A DNA stretch of 64,000 nucleotides from JAGSPQ01 sp038206395 (GCA_038206395.1 JBBRAX010000002.1:186001-250000), one strand, 5' to 3'; positions 8,380-17,800 are shown, counted from the stretch's first letter. Notes: generated from the sequence alone by a model not told the origin. Numbers and translations: made by a program.

Positions 8380-8765
8380 TTTTCCTCCAGCACCGCTTTG
8401 ACGGCCTTGGTGAAGTCCGACCGGGTGAAGGGCTTGATCAGGTACAGCGTCGCGCCGAGCTCTTCGGCCTGGGCGCGATCTTCGGGCAGCGACCGCGCGC
8501 TCATCATCAGCACCGGCACCTTCGCGAGGCCCTGCTTGCGAATGAACTCGAGCACGTCGTAGCCCGACGACTCGGGCAGCATCAGGTCGAGGCAGATGAG
8601 GTCAAACGGCTGCTCACCGAGCGCGGTCATCGCCTTCTTGCCGTCGGCGGCTTCGACCACGATGAAGTTCAGCAGCTTCAGGTAGCCCGCGACGAGCTTG
8701 CGCAGCGGCGGGTCATCCTCGACGAGCAGCGCGGACTTCGGAATGGGGGTCGCCTTCGATGCCAT
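8376..8765 (-). CDS. Single-domain response regulator (EpsW-like)
   Basis: 129 residues from the ATG at 8765, which has AAGGAAA 6 bases upstream. It is a receiver domain only: acidic pair (VEDD), phospho-Asp in ICLDLMLPESSG, Ser in MSARS, Lys in IKPFT. There is no output domain. The same gene order (receiver next to an OPX protein and barrel) occurs in the M. xanthus EPS locus, so it is probably a signalling adaptor for polysaccharide export. It overlaps the downstream gene by four bases. Confidence 0.88.
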   Translation of the reverse strand: MASKATPIPKSALLVEDDPPLRKLVAGYLKLLNFIVVEAADGKKAMTALGEQPFDLICLDLMLPESSGYDVLEFIRKQGLAKVPVLMMSARSLPEDRAQAEELGATLYLIKPFTRSDFTKAVKAVLEEK

Positions 8766-8797
8766 GGTCTTTTTCCTTCGAAAAAAGTGCCCCTTCC

Positions 8798-10156
8798 TTA
8801 CTCCCCTTGAAACGTTCTGGGCTGCGTACTTGAAGCAAAGAAGGTGATCGACAGGCCGATGAGCCACTGCTTGTCGGGAAACGCGTAGTACGGCGCTGCC
8901 ATCGGGTCAGGAATGGCGGGGGTGACGGGCGGCTGGTCGTTGAGCGACAGGCGGCCGGTGAGGTCGACCCGCCACCAGGGGTCTCCGGCGTAGCCGATGC
9001 GCGCGTCGCCCGACAGCGTGGTGAGCACCGGCTCGTTGGTGACGGGAATCGAGCGCGCGATGCCAGCGCTCACCCCCGCCGAGACGTGGTTGACGTGGGT
9101 CCAGCTGGCGGCCGCCCCTGCTTCGACGCGCTGGTAGACGCTGCCGGCGAACCTGTCGACGAAAGGCGCGTAGCTTGCGTTCGCGCGAAGGTCGAACCGC
9201 TGCGACCTGAAGGGAATGCGGTGGTCGATGCTGCCTGCCACCAGCGGAGCGACGCCATTGACGCTGGTGAAGACGTCGGGGCTCAGCGGGTCGCGGTTGG
9301 GCACCTGGCCCGTCGCGGCGGTGAGGCCGAGGCTGAGGTTGGCCCCGGTGCGCTCGGAGATGACGCGCGCGTAGTTGGCCGAGGCTTCGATGATGACGAT
9401 GCGTGCGCCGGGGTTCGCCGGAGCGAGGTTCGTCGCTGGCGCCTGGTAGAACCGCACGTACTGCGCGCCGACCTGCCCGGAAATCGTGTCGAGCCGCGAG
9501 AGCAGGTACGCGAGCCGGGCGAGCCCACGAATCGACGACTGCAGGGGCAGGCTCGCGCGTGACACCTCGTCGGCCCCACCGCCGTAGAGGAAGCCTGCGG
9601 TGGTGGTCAGCGTGTGGCGGCGGGTCAGATACCAGTCAACCCCCGCGCTGGTGTCGCTGGTCAGGTCGGTGACGACGCCGAGGCCGCTGCGCACCGGAGG
9701 AATCATCACCCCGCCCGTGCCGCCCGTCGTGTCGCGGCTCAAGGTCGAGAGATCGAGCGTGCCGTAGTTGAAGTACTCGGCGACGAAAGCGCGGGCGGCC
9801 GCTTCCTTCTGCCACACGGCTTCGGCGGTGAGGATGTGCGAGTGCTCGACGTAAGACTGGCCGAGCCGCTGCGTCTCGTAGAACTCGCGGCTGCGAAGCG
9901 TCGGGCTGTAGCTGCCGGCCAGCGTCCATGGGCCGTTGAAGATGGCGCCGGCGAGGCGGGGGCGAACCTCGAGGTCGGCCACCGACCCGCTGCAGGTGCC
10001 GATGACGACGCCGCCATCAGCGGTGCCGCAGTTGCCGCCTCGGTTTGTGTCTTGCGGCGTGGCCGTGCGCGCGCGCACCTCGGCCTGCACCGACGCTTCC
10101 CAGCGGGTGTGGGTCTGCGCGAGCAGCGCCAGCGGGATGAGCGCGAGGAAGCCCAT
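8798..10156 (-). CDS. Outer-membrane beta-barrel for exopolysaccharide export (Wzp/EpsX-like)
   Basis: 452 residues. A signal peptide (MGFLALIPLALLAQT) is followed by a protein made almost entirely of alternating polar/hydrophobic strands with aromatic girdles, ending in an aromatic-rich strand near ITFF. No catalytic motif is seen. It starts 3 bases after the OPX gene stop. In M. xanthus, short OPX proteins lacking their own outer-membrane helix pair with dedicated barrels of this kind; the same arrangement here supports an export-pore role. Confidence 0.75.
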   Translation of the reverse strand: MGFLALIPLALLAQTHTRWEASVQAEVRARTATPQDTNRGGNCGTADGGVVIGTCSGSVADLEVRPRLAGAIFNGPWTLAGSYSPTLRSREFYETQRLGQSYVEHSHILTAEAVWQKEAAARAFVAEYFNYGTLDLSTLSRDTTGGTGGVMIPPVRSGLGVVTDLTSDTSAGVDWYLTRRHTLTTTAGFLYGGGADEVSRASLPLQSSIRGLARLAYLLSRLDTISGQVGAQYVRFYQAPATNLAPANPGARIVIIEASANYARVISERTGANLSLGLTAATGQVPNRDPLSPDVFTSVNGVAPLVAGSIDHRIPFRSQRFDLRANASYAPFVDRFAGSVYQRVEAGAAASWTHVNHVSAGVSAGIARSIPVTNEPVLTTLSGDARIGYAGDPWWRVDLTGRLSLNDQPPVTPAIPDPMAAPYYAFPDKQWLIGLSITFFASSTQPRTFQGE

Positions 10157-10159
10157 CTT

Positions 10160-10756
10160 CTATTCGACGAGCACCGAGTCGCCGGGGCGCAGCACGAAGG
10201 TGGCGGCTTTGCCGTCGGCGCGAATGAGCCGCTCGTAATCGAAGCGGATGCGAAGCGGCTTCTCGCCCAACGGCATCATCCGCATCACGAAGACGTCGCG
10301 GTACGCGAAGTTGGTGAAGCCACCGGCGGCGGCGAGGGCCTGCACGACGCCGACTCCAGGGTCGAAGGTGTAGATGCCGGGCCGCGGCACTTCGCCAAGG
10401 ACGGCGATGGTCAGCTGCCGCACTTCTTCCAGCGAGATGGTGACGACGGGGTTGTTGATGAAGTCCTTCAGGCGGGTCTGTAGCTGCGCGCCGAGGACGA
10501 CAGGCGTGAAGCCGGCCGCGGTGACGTCATTCAAGAAAGGCAGCGAAATCTTCCCGTCGTTTCGCACCCGCGCGCGGGCGGACATGTTGTCCTGCTGGAA
10601 GACACGCACGTTCAGCACGTCGCCGGGGCGAATGACGTACTCGGCCTCGTTGACCACCGGGGCGACGTACTCGTCCGCGCTCAAGAACACACCGGGGTCG
10701 TGCCGGCACGCGGCGAGCGCGAGGGGAAGCAGCAGGAAGGGGCGAAGGGCTTTCAT
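10160..10756 (-). CDS. Short OPX polysaccharide export lipoprotein (Wza-like)
   Basis: 198 residues from the ATG at 10756, which gives a lipoprotein signal peptide (lipobox LAAC); a longer frame to 10885 begins inside the flippase gene. The Poly_export domain is clear (YVIRPGDVLNVRVF), and a SLBB-type domain follows (VLGEVPRPGIYTF, ALAAAGGFTNF). The C-terminal membrane-spanning helix of classical Wza is absent, so the protein should be periplasmic and need the barrel encoded next to it. Confidence 0.88.
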   Translation of the reverse strand: MKALRPFLLLPLALAACRHDPGVFLSADEYVAPVVNEAEYVIRPGDVLNVRVFQQDNMSARARVRNDGKISLPFLNDVTAAGFTPVVLGAQLQTRLKDFINNPVVTISLEEVRQLTIAVLGEVPRPGIYTFDPGVGVVQALAAAGGFTNFAYRDVFVMRMMPLGEKPLRIRFDYERLIRADGKAATFVLRPGDSVLVE

Positions 10757-10775
10757 GGGAGGAACCTCATTACCG

Positions 10776-12308
10776 TTAGGCGGGGGCAGGCTCTGCCTTT
10801 TTCCGGCGAAAAGCCTGACGGGCAAACGCGAGCATCTCGCGGGGGCTGACGGCGCCGGTGACGACGACGCCTGCGACATAGGCAATTCCGTTGAGCGCCA
10901 TCCGCAGCAGGCCGGGCAGCGACGGCAGCTGCTGGCGAAGGGTGAAGTCGAGGCCGATCACTGCGGCGCAGACGACGGCGGTCTTGAGCAGCATCGTCCC
11001 GGTGCGGGCGTCGAGGCTGCGGCGGCCCATCATCGTCACCATCGCGATCGCGACGCCGGCCTCGGTGAGGATTTGAACGAGCGCGCAGGCGGCGCCGCCG
11101 TAGGACGCTCCGAACCTGTCGATGGCGGGGCCGATGACGAAGAGGTTGGCGACGAGGTTCACGAAGAGGCCGACCAGCGACATCATCGCCAGCGTCCACG
11201 CCCTGTCTTCCAGCTGCAAGACGACGGCGCTGATGATGCTGACGTAGATGAAGAGGTAGACAGGCGACAGCAGCCGCAGCGCGAGAGTGGCGGGCATGTA
11301 CGCCTCGCCGAGCATCAGGCGAATGAGCACGTCGCTGCCGAGGCCCAATGCCAGAGAGATGGGAATCGCGACGGTGAGCACGAGCTCCAGAGAGCGCTTG
11401 ATCAGGCGGTCGTACTCCGCCGGGTCCGAGCCCTTCGCGCGCGCGAGCAGCGGCATCATCACGCCGGCCATGAGCGGCACGAGCAGCATCGACAACCCGC
11501 CCAGGCCCGCCGCGGCGCCGTACCAGCCGGTTTCCTGGTTCGCGGCGGCCAGGCCCAGGCGGCCTTCGGTGATCTGCCGCAACAGCACGACGTCGACCTT
11601 GTTGTAGACGGTGTGAAAAACGGTGTTCAGGTAGAAGGGCAGCGTCGCGACCACGATCACCTTCGCCGGCCCCCAGCCGAAGGATGCGAACGACAGCTCG
11701 AAGTGTTTGCGGCACAGCGCGAGGCAGACGATCCCTTTCACGGCCTCTGACACGAGCAACGCCAGTGCCACCGCGTGAATGCCGTACCCCAGCGCGACGC
11801 CGGCGAGGGCAAGCGCGCCCCACATCACCTTCGAGACGACATTGATGATCGAGAGCCCGTCGACCGTGGTGTGCGCCTGGAGCAGCGCGGCGAAGCTCAA
11901 GTTCATCATCGTCACGAACTGCGCCGCGCCGAGGATCCACACCAGCGCCTGTACCTGCGCAGGCCACGCGAAGTACGCCATCACCGCGTACATCGCGATG
12001 AAGATGGGCACCGTCAGGGTGAGCCGCAGCAGGAAGATCGACGCGAGGAAGTCGTTCGCGTGCGCGGGCCGAAGCGGAATCTCTTTGCGAATGTAGCCGT
12101 CGACGCCCAGCGTGAGGACGATGAAGAAGGTGGCGGTGAAGCCATCGGCCGTGTCGAGCGGGCCGAAAGCGTCGGGGCCCAGCCAGCGCCGCAGCAACGG
12201 GCGCACGAGGAAACCGAGCACCAGGGTCATCCCGAGCGAGCCACCCAGCTTGGCCAGGTTTCGCACGGCAACGAGCACGTCGTTGGAGTGTTTGACGGCC
12301 TGGCTCAA
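10776..12308 (-). CDS. Wzx-type polysaccharide flippase
   Basis: About 510 residues. The frame extends further upstream but overlaps the phosphoglycosyltransferase gene; a TTG at 12308, 11 bases after that gene's stop, gives a sensible start (LSQAVKHSNDVLVAVRN). About twelve to fourteen hydrophobic segments are present, with the MATE/Wzx-like pattern of charged short loops. It should flip lipid-linked repeat units across the inner membrane. It sits between the initiating transferase and the OPX gene. The start codon is uncertain because no strong ribosome-binding site is seen. Confidence 0.85.
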   Translation of the reverse strand: MSQAVKHSNDVLVAVRNLAKLGGSLGMTLVLGFLVRPLLRRWLGPDAFGPLDTADGFTATFFIVLTLGVDGYIRKEIPLRPAHANDFLASIFLLRLTLTVPIFIAMYAVMAYFAWPAQVQALVWILGAAQFVTMMNLSFAALLQAHTTVDGLSIINVVSKVMWGALALAGVALGYGIHAVALALLVSEAVKGIVCLALCRKHFELSFASFGWGPAKVIVVATLPFYLNTVFHTVYNKVDVVLLRQITEGRLGLAAANQETGWYGAAAGLGGLSMLLVPLMAGVMMPLLARAKGSDPAEYDRLIKRSLELVLTVAIPISLALGLGSDVLIRLMLGEAYMPATLALRLLSPVYLFIYVSIISAVVLQLEDRAWTLAMMSLVGLFVNLVANLFVIGPAIDRFGASYGGAACALVQILTEAGVAIAMVTMMGRRSLDARTGTMLLKTAVVCAAVIGLDFTLRQQLPSLPGLLRMALNGIAYVAGVVVTGAVSPREMLAFARQAFRRKKAEPAPA

Positions 12309-12319
12309 GCGAGGTTCGT

Positions 12320-13708
12320 CTAGCTCGCGCCGCGCCCGGTGAGCACGACAGGCACGGTCTTCAGAATCAGGTTGATGTCGTTCTTCAGCGACCAGTGATC
12401 GATGTACTGCATGTCGAGGTACATCCACTGCTCGAAGGAAATCTGGTTGCGACCGGACACCTGCCAGATACAGGTGAGGCCCGGGCGAACGGAAAGGCGG
12501 CGGCGCTGCCAGGCCTCGTACTTGGCGACCTCAGGCGGCACCGGCGGGCGCGGGCCGACGATGCTCATGTCACCGCGGAGCACGTTGATCAGCTGGGGAA
12601 GCTCGTCGATCGAGTACTTGCGGATGAAGCGGCCGATGGCGGTGACGCGGGGGTCGTTCTTCATCTTGAAGACCGGGCCCGACATCTCGTTCAGCTTCTC
12701 GAGCTTCGCCTTCAGCTCTTCCGCGTTCGTCACCATCGAGCGGAACTTCAGCATGTTGAAAGGCTTGCCGAGGATGCCGACCCGCTGCTGCTTGAAGAAC
12801 ACCGGACCACGCGAGCTGCCCTTGATGATCATCGCGACGATGCCGAACATCGGCAGCAGCACCCACAGCGCACACGCCGACGCGACGATGTCGAAGAGCC
12901 GCTTGAGCGCCATCTGGCCCGGCTTCACGTCGACGGACACGTAGTGCAGGTAGCCGTCGACGATCGCCTTGCTCGCCACCGGGCGCGCGCGGTCGAGGCG
13001 GAAGCTGTAGGCGGGCAGCGCGAAGGGAATGCCGAACTTCTCGCAGGTCTTGATCGCCTGCTGCATCGCCTCGGGGTACTTCAGGTTGCTGCCGGCGACG
13101 TAGACCTCGCTGACGGGCACCGTGCGAAGAATGCCTTCGAGGTCGGACGTAACGCCCAGAAATGGCGCGCGGAGGTTGTCGGGGCGCTGCTCGTCTTCGA
13201 AGCGCAGGAAGCCGACGACCTTGCGGCGGCCGCGCTTCATCAAATCTTCGGCGGTGATGCGGCCCATCGGGCCGGTGCCGATGATCAGCACTTCGTCCAG
13301 GGGACCTTCGCGCTCAGACAGCTGGCGGAAGAGGACGACGCGGAACAGCAAAGTCATCGGCCACAGCGTGACCAGGAACTGGGGAACGCGCGGAAGCGAC
13401 GCGGCTTCAGGGCCCGCGAGGCTGACCAGGGCGAGCACCGTACAGACCGCGAGCACCAGGATGCTGACGAGGGCGACGTCGTCCATCACCTCGCGGTCAG
13501 ACGCCGGGTCGTAGTGGCGAACCGCGGTGCTGGTGATGAGCCAGGTGGCGGTGGCGGCGACGGCGAACCAGATCAGCTCGACCCCGTCGAGGCTTCGGCC
13601 CGACCAAAGCGTGGCGAGCACCACCGACGCGAGCAGCCACGCGAGATCAGCCACCAGGTTCAACTTGGCGGTGATGCCCGGTGCGAGTGTGCCCAACAGA
13701 GAGTTCAT
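12320..13708 (-). CDS. Polyprenyl-phosphate hexose-1-phosphate transferase (EpsZ-like)
   Basis: 462 residues. Four N-terminal membrane helices (1-110) are followed by a Rossmann-like domain (LIIGTGPMGRIT), a further membrane helix at about 265-285, and the C-terminal catalytic domain with PVFFKQQRVGILGKPF, LKFRSM and DELPQLINVLRGDMS. This is the WbaP/EpsZ family that loads the first sugar phosphate onto undecaprenyl phosphate. It is the first gene of the leftward exopolysaccharide module. Confidence 0.93.
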   Translation of the reverse strand: MNSLLGTLAPGITAKLNLVADLAWLLASVVLATLWSGRSLDGVELIWFAVAATATWLITSTAVRHYDPASDREVMDDVALVSILVLAVCTVLALVSLAGPEAASLPRVPQFLVTLWPMTLLFRVVLFRQLSEREGPLDEVLIIGTGPMGRITAEDLMKRGRRKVVGFLRFEDEQRPDNLRAPFLGVTSDLEGILRTVPVSEVYVAGSNLKYPEAMQQAIKTCEKFGIPFALPAYSFRLDRARPVASKAIVDGYLHYVSVDVKPGQMALKRLFDIVASACALWVLLPMFGIVAMIIKGSSRGPVFFKQQRVGILGKPFNMLKFRSMVTNAEELKAKLEKLNEMSGPVFKMKNDPRVTAIGRFIRKYSIDELPQLINVLRGDMSIVGPRPPVPPEVAKYEAWQRRRLSVRPGLTCIWQVSGRNQISFEQWMYLDMQYIDHWSLKNDINLILKTVPVVLTGRGAS

Positions 13709-13818
13709 GAGGTGCGCGTTCGCAAGCGACAGGCCACTGACTGCAGCATTATCCGCCGCGGTTGTAGGATGTTGTGTGGGTGTTCTATGTTACCAGAAGA
13801 ACAGGCAGATCTAGAGCT
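13709..13818 (-). promoter_or_regulatory. Intergenic region likely to carry the exopolysaccharide promoter
   Basis: This 110-base stretch lies ahead of the EpsZ-like gene and is noticeably richer in A and T than its surroundings. On the minus strand a GATAAT hexamer at about 13748-13753 could serve as a -10 box; no good -35 is seen. It also holds the end of the acyltransferase gene that follows on the same strand, so the two units may or may not be separate. No operator or terminator is evident. Confidence 0.3.
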
Positions 13819-14970
13819 TCACGTCCGGCGGGTGGCAAAAGCAATCACCTTCGAGAACCGGGAGCTTTTGTCGTGCCTTGCGTTGTCGAGCCCAACGTAA
13901 GCCCGGTAGACAAGGGGCCCGAGGAAGGACGGCGAAGGAACCACGGCCTCGCGCAGCATCAGTTCTTTCGGCCCCCACCGCGTCTTCGACACATCGTTGC
14001 CGGGCGAGAGGTTGACCGTGGCGAATCTGTTCGCGATCGCGAACTTGAGCGCTTCCGCCACGGTGGTGGTCATCACGCTGTACTTGCCCCATTCGGGGTC
14101 GAAACCAGAGAAATAGAGGTACAGCGCGTCGCCGACGACGAAGCCGATGCGGGTGGCGACGACCTTGCCGGTGATGACGAGCTGGAAGATGCGGACCTTG
14201 TCCTGCGCCGCGGCCTGGCGAAGGTAGTCGCGAAGAAAGGCGCGGGCCGGGCCGGACTCGAAGACGTCCTTGTGAGTGATGGTGTCGGTGGCGGCGGCCC
14301 GGGCGGAGTGCAGGCGCAGGAAGTGGTCGAGCCCCGCGTCCATCTGGTCCGGGCGGGTCAGGACCTCGAAAGAGAACTCGAGGCTGTCGCGCTTGAGCGA
14401 GTTGTAACACTTGCGCATCGACTCTTTGATGTTGCGAGAGAGCGTGCCCTTGAAGGTCTCCCAGTCGCCCGGCATCGTAAGGAAGAAGTCGGGAATCTCG
14501 CGGCCCCACTTCACGCCCTGACGTTCGTTGATCACCCGGTACGCGTCGCCGGCTTGAAGGATTCCTCCGATAAACAACCAGTCCCACCCGGTCGAATGGG
14601 CCTCGATGTGGTTCAGCAGGGCTTCCACGACAGCCGGCTGGTCTTCCGCGGAGCAGACGACGCCGCGAATCTCGGTGACGTTCGGGTCGGCGCCGAGAAA
14701 CTGCAGCATGCGGGCACGCAGCGGGCCGACCGCCGGCCTTTCGGTCAGCATCATCGGAGCCACGCCTCTCAGCCGGCCCTGTGGATCCCGAATCGCGTAC
14801 AGCCGCAGCGAGTCGCGAACAAAGGTGCGGCTCTCGCGGAAGTGCTGCCACCACAGCGAATGCCAAAGCGGGCTGGTGAAGGGCAGGCGGGGCGACGTGG
14901 TGGCGTCGAGCAGATCCCACTCATCACGAAGCGCGTCGAAGGTCTCGACCTGTTCGACGCTGAAGCTCAC
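13819..14970 (-). CDS. GNAT-fold acyltransferase (BioF2/CelD-like, FemAB-related)
   Basis: 383 residues, starting with GTG. The double GNAT layout of the Acetyltransf_6 family is visible: the N-terminal half has FTSPLWHSLWWQHF, and the C-terminal half has the later YLYFSGFDPEWGKYSVMTTTVAEALK core. Such proteins are common in exopolysaccharide loci and are thought to acylate or aminoacylate cell-envelope precursors. It is on the same strand as the exopolysaccharide module and divergent from the WecG-like gene. The substrate is unknown. Confidence 0.8.
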   Translation of the reverse strand: MSFSVEQVETFDALRDEWDLLDATTSPRLPFTSPLWHSLWWQHFRESRTFVRDSLRLYAIRDPQGRLRGVAPMMLTERPAVGPLRARMLQFLGADPNVTEIRGVVCSAEDQPAVVEALLNHIEAHSTGWDWLFIGGILQAGDAYRVINERQGVKWGREIPDFFLTMPGDWETFKGTLSRNIKESMRKCYNSLKRDSLEFSFEVLTRPDQMDAGLDHFLRLHSARAAATDTITHKDVFESGPARAFLRDYLRQAAAQDKVRIFQLVITGKVVATRIGFVVGDALYLYFSGFDPEWGKYSVMTTTVAEALKFAIANRFATVNLSPGNDVSKTRWGPKELMLREAVVPSPSFLGPLVYRAYVGLDNARHDKSSRFSKVIAFATRRT

Positions 14971-15023
14971 GCCGCTCGAATACCACTGTCCTCATTCTGT
15001 GTGGACGTGTAACTGCCCGTCGC

Positions 15024-15806
15024 ATGCCGGCTCCAATGAAGCGCCTGAGGCTCGGGGAAGTGCCGATCGACGTGCTCACCTTCGCGGGAGCCCTCGAAGC
15101 AATTGGCGAGCTGGTCGAGGAAAAAAAAGGCGGCTACGTGGTGACGCCCAACATCGACCACGTCGTGCTGGCCGACAGCAACGACGCGTTTCGGGCCTCG
15201 TACCAGGACGCTGCGTTGTCCCTGGTCGATGGGCAGCCCCTCGTCTGGGCGAGCCGGTTGCTCGGCGAGCAGCTGCCCGAAAAGATTTCCGGAGCCGACC
15301 TGATTCTTCCTTTGATGGAGATGGCGGCGAAGCGGAAGTGGCGCGTCTACTTCATGGGCGCAGGGCCAGGCGTCGCCGAGAAGGCGGCGGAAGAAGTGCA
15401 CCAGCGGTACGGCACCAACGTCGTCGGCTGTGACGCACCAAAGGTGTCGGTGGATCCGGCGGCCTCGGAGAACGCGAGCGCGATCGAGAAGATTCAGAAG
15501 GCGAAGCCAGACGTGGTGCTGGTGGCGCTGGGCGCTCCGAAGCAGGAAATCTGGATGCACCGCTGCATGCCGCAGTACGCACCGGCGGTCGCCCTGGGCA
15601 TCGGTGCCGGCCTCGACTTCATCGCCGGCACCGTAAAGCGCGCGCCGCTGTGGATGTCGAAGAACGGGCTCGAGTGGGCGTACCGGCTGTCGCGCGAGCC
15701 GAAGCGCATGTGGCGCCGCTACCTCGTCAATGATCCGAAGTTCCTGCTCATCCTCGCGCGCACGATGCAGCGCCCCCTTTCCGAGCGGGTGGTCTGGCGA
15801 GCATGA
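15024..15806 (+). CDS. WecG/TagA/CpsF-family glycosyltransferase
   Basis: 260 residues. Family motifs are clear: TPNIDHVVLAD near the N-terminus, LVDGQPLVWASRLLG, RVYFMGAGPGVAEKAA, VVLVALGAPKQEIWM, and GIGAGLDFIAGTVKRAP. This is a GT26 enzyme that adds a sugar to a lipid-linked acceptor. An alternative ATG lies 12 bases downstream. The stop overlaps the start of dtd by four bases (ATGA). Its place beside the exopolysaccharide module suggests it extends the same repeat unit. Confidence 0.92.
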   Translation: MPAPMKRLRLGEVPIDVLTFAGALEAIGELVEEKKGGYVVTPNIDHVVLADSNDAFRASYQDAALSLVDGQPLVWASRLLGEQLPEKISGADLILPLMEMAAKRKWRVYFMGAGPGVAEKAAEEVHQRYGTNVVGCDAPKVSVDPAASENASAIEKIQKAKPDVVLVALGAPKQEIWMHRCMPQYAPAVALGIGAGLDFIAGTVKRAPLWMSKNGLEWAYRLSREPKRMWRRYLVNDPKFLLILARTMQRPLSERVVWRA

Positions 15807-16258
15807 GGGCCGTGCTGCAGCGGGTGTCGGAAGCGAAGGTCGACATCGACGGGAAGACGGTGGGGAAGATCGGCCCCGGCCTGGTGGCGCTTTTGGGCGT
15901 GGGCACGGGCGACGCGGAGAAAGACGTCGGGTGGATGGTCGAGAAGATCTCGATGCTGCGCATCTTCGAAGACGACGCCGGGAAGATGAACAGGTCGTTG
16001 CTCGACACGAGCCGCGCGATGCTCGCGATCAGCCAGTTCACGCTCTTCGCCGACACGCGAAAGGGGCGGCGGCCGAGCTTCCTCGACGCGATGGCGCCCG
16101 ACGAAGCGAAGCGGCTGTACGCACTGTTCTGCGAGAAGTCGCGGGCGGCCGGGCTGAACGTGGAAGAAGGCGTGTTCGCCGCGGACATGAAGGTTTGCTT
16201 GGTGAACGACGGGCCGGTGACCATTTGCCTGGACTCGCGGCTGCCCCCCTCGCCCTGA
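15803..16258 (+). CDS. dtd: D-aminoacyl-tRNA deacylase
   Basis: 151 residues, the usual length for Dtd. It starts with MRAVLQRVSEAKV and contains the conserved SQFTLFADTRKGRRPSF block. The C-terminal NDGPVTI corresponds to the NxGPxT motif that forms the active site across the dimer. It removes D-amino acids (and glycine) from mischarged tRNAs in the cytoplasm. It is translationally coupled to the WecG-like glycosyltransferase, an odd partner for a housekeeping editing enzyme. Confidence 0.96.
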   Translation: MRAVLQRVSEAKVDIDGKTVGKIGPGLVALLGVGTGDAEKDVGWMVEKISMLRIFEDDAGKMNRSLLDTSRAMLAISQFTLFADTRKGRRPSFLDAMAPDEAKRLYALFCEKSRAAGLNVEEGVFAADMKVCLVNDGPVTICLDSRLPPSP

Positions 16259-16286
16259 GCAGGCGCAGTCGTTTAGGGTGCGCGCC

Positions 16287-17705
16287 ATGATGAACCGGCT
16301 CGCGCACCTCGCACTCGTCCTTGTCTTTCTCGTCGGCTGCAGCAGCTCGCCCCCCGGCACCGGAGGCACGGGAGGCGGCAACCCCACGGGCACGGGTGGA
16401 GGCGCGGCAGGCACGGGTGGAGGCGCGGCAGGCACTGGCGGGGGCATTTCGGGCACCGGCGGCGGCATCATGATGGGAACTGGCGGTGGCACGCAGGGCA
16501 CGGGCGGCGGCTTCGCCGGCGATGCGGGCTCTTTTGGCTGCGACATTCAGCCGGTGCTCTCGGCGCGCTGCCAGGACTGCCACAGCAACCCGACCAGGTT
16601 CGGCGCGCCGATGCCGCTCGTCACCTACCAGGACACGCAGGCCGTGAGCCCGACCTACCCTGGCCAGAAAATGTTCCAGCGCATGGCGCTGCGCGTAGCG
16701 GACACCGTCGCGCCGATGCCGCAGGCGCCGAACCCGCGGCTCGCGGCGCACGAGATTGCGGGCTTCCAGAGCTGGGCGGCCGCCGGAGCGCCGATGGGCA
16801 CGTGCGAGCTTCCCGATGCGGGCTTGATGGATGCGGGAATGCCGTCCGACGCAGGGCCGGATGACTGCCCGCCGGGAACCACCGAGCTGAAGATTGTCGC
16901 GCCGGCCTTCACCATCCCCGCGCAGACGGACTTCTACCAATGCTTCGCGACGACCATCTCGCTGCCGGGCAAGCGCCACGCGGTGAAGGTGACGAAGGTG
17001 ATCGACGACGCGCGGGTGCTGCACCACATGGTGCTGTTCCGCGACCTCGGGAAGAACGCTCCGGCGACGAAGGCGAACTGCGGAATCGAGGCCGACTGGT
17101 CGGTGCTCTACGCGTGGGCGCCGGGCGCAGGGGCGATGGAGCCGCCTTCAGACGTCGGCATGCCGCTGAACAACGGCGACCAGATGGTGATCCAGATTCA
17201 CTACAACAACTCGGGCAACGTGATGGGCGTCGACTCTTCGGGCGCGAAGATCTGCCTCAGCAGCACGCTGCGCCCGAAGGAAGGCGGCGTGCTCGCCATC
17301 GGGCCGCAGAGCTTCACCCTGCCTCCGAACTGCCCCAAGGCCGAGGCCGAAGGCACGTGCGAGAACTACAGCTTCCTCAACACGACCTACAACGTGTTCA
17401 CTGTCTGGCCGCACATGCACCTGCGCGGCACGGCGCTGACGTCGACGAACGGCAACACTGTCGTCACCGACCGCCCGAACTACAGCTTCAACGCGCAGTA
17501 CCTCGAGAAGGCGAACTTCCAGTTCAAGCCGGGCGACAAGATCAAGACGAAGTGCCGCTGGAACACCGTCGGCGCGACGGCGCCCGTCAAGTGGGGCGAA
17601 GACACTGCCGAAGAGATGTGTTTCAACTTCCTCTACGTCTGGCCCGCGCCGCCCGTCGCGTACTGCCCGTCGTCGACCGGGGCCAACGAGACCTGCGTCC
17701 CTTGA
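16287..17705 (+). CDS. Lipoprotein: cytochrome c-type domain fused to copper type II monooxygenase-like domain (second copy)
   Basis: 472 residues from the ATG at 16287 (a GTG at 16278 is possible; AGGGTG precedes the ATG). The lipobox is LVGC, Cys18. A GTGGG-repeat linker spans about 24-75, then a haem motif CQDCH is at 95-99. The copper-core pattern is intact: His246-His247 (LHHM), His305 (IHYN), His376 and His378 (PHMH) and Met444 (EMC). It is a paralogue of the 2615-3892 protein with a longer surface linker. It probably faces the periplasm or cell exterior. The substrate is unknown. Confidence 0.8.
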   Translation: MMNRLAHLALVLVFLVGCSSSPPGTGGTGGGNPTGTGGGAAGTGGGAAGTGGGISGTGGGIMMGTGGGTQGTGGGFAGDAGSFGCDIQPVLSARCQDCHSNPTRFGAPMPLVTYQDTQAVSPTYPGQKMFQRMALRVADTVAPMPQAPNPRLAAHEIAGFQSWAAAGAPMGTCELPDAGLMDAGMPSDAGPDDCPPGTTELKIVAPAFTIPAQTDFYQCFATTISLPGKRHAVKVTKVIDDARVLHHMVLFRDLGKNAPATKANCGIEADWSVLYAWAPGAGAMEPPSDVGMPLNNGDQMVIQIHYNNSGNVMGVDSSGAKICLSSTLRPKEGGVLAIGPQSFTLPPNCPKAEAEGTCENYSFLNTTYNVFTVWPHMHLRGTALTSTNGNTVVTDRPNYSFNAQYLEKANFQFKPGDKIKTKCRWNTVGATAPVKWGEDTAEEMCFNFLYVWPAPPVAYCPSSTGANETCVP

Positions 17706-17800
17706 AATGAGTTTGCACCCGGCTTCCGTGGGCCGGGTCTTCCACCCATCGCGTGGCCCGGCCGGGAAATCTGGGCCCACAGCAATGGAGGGTGCGCCCG

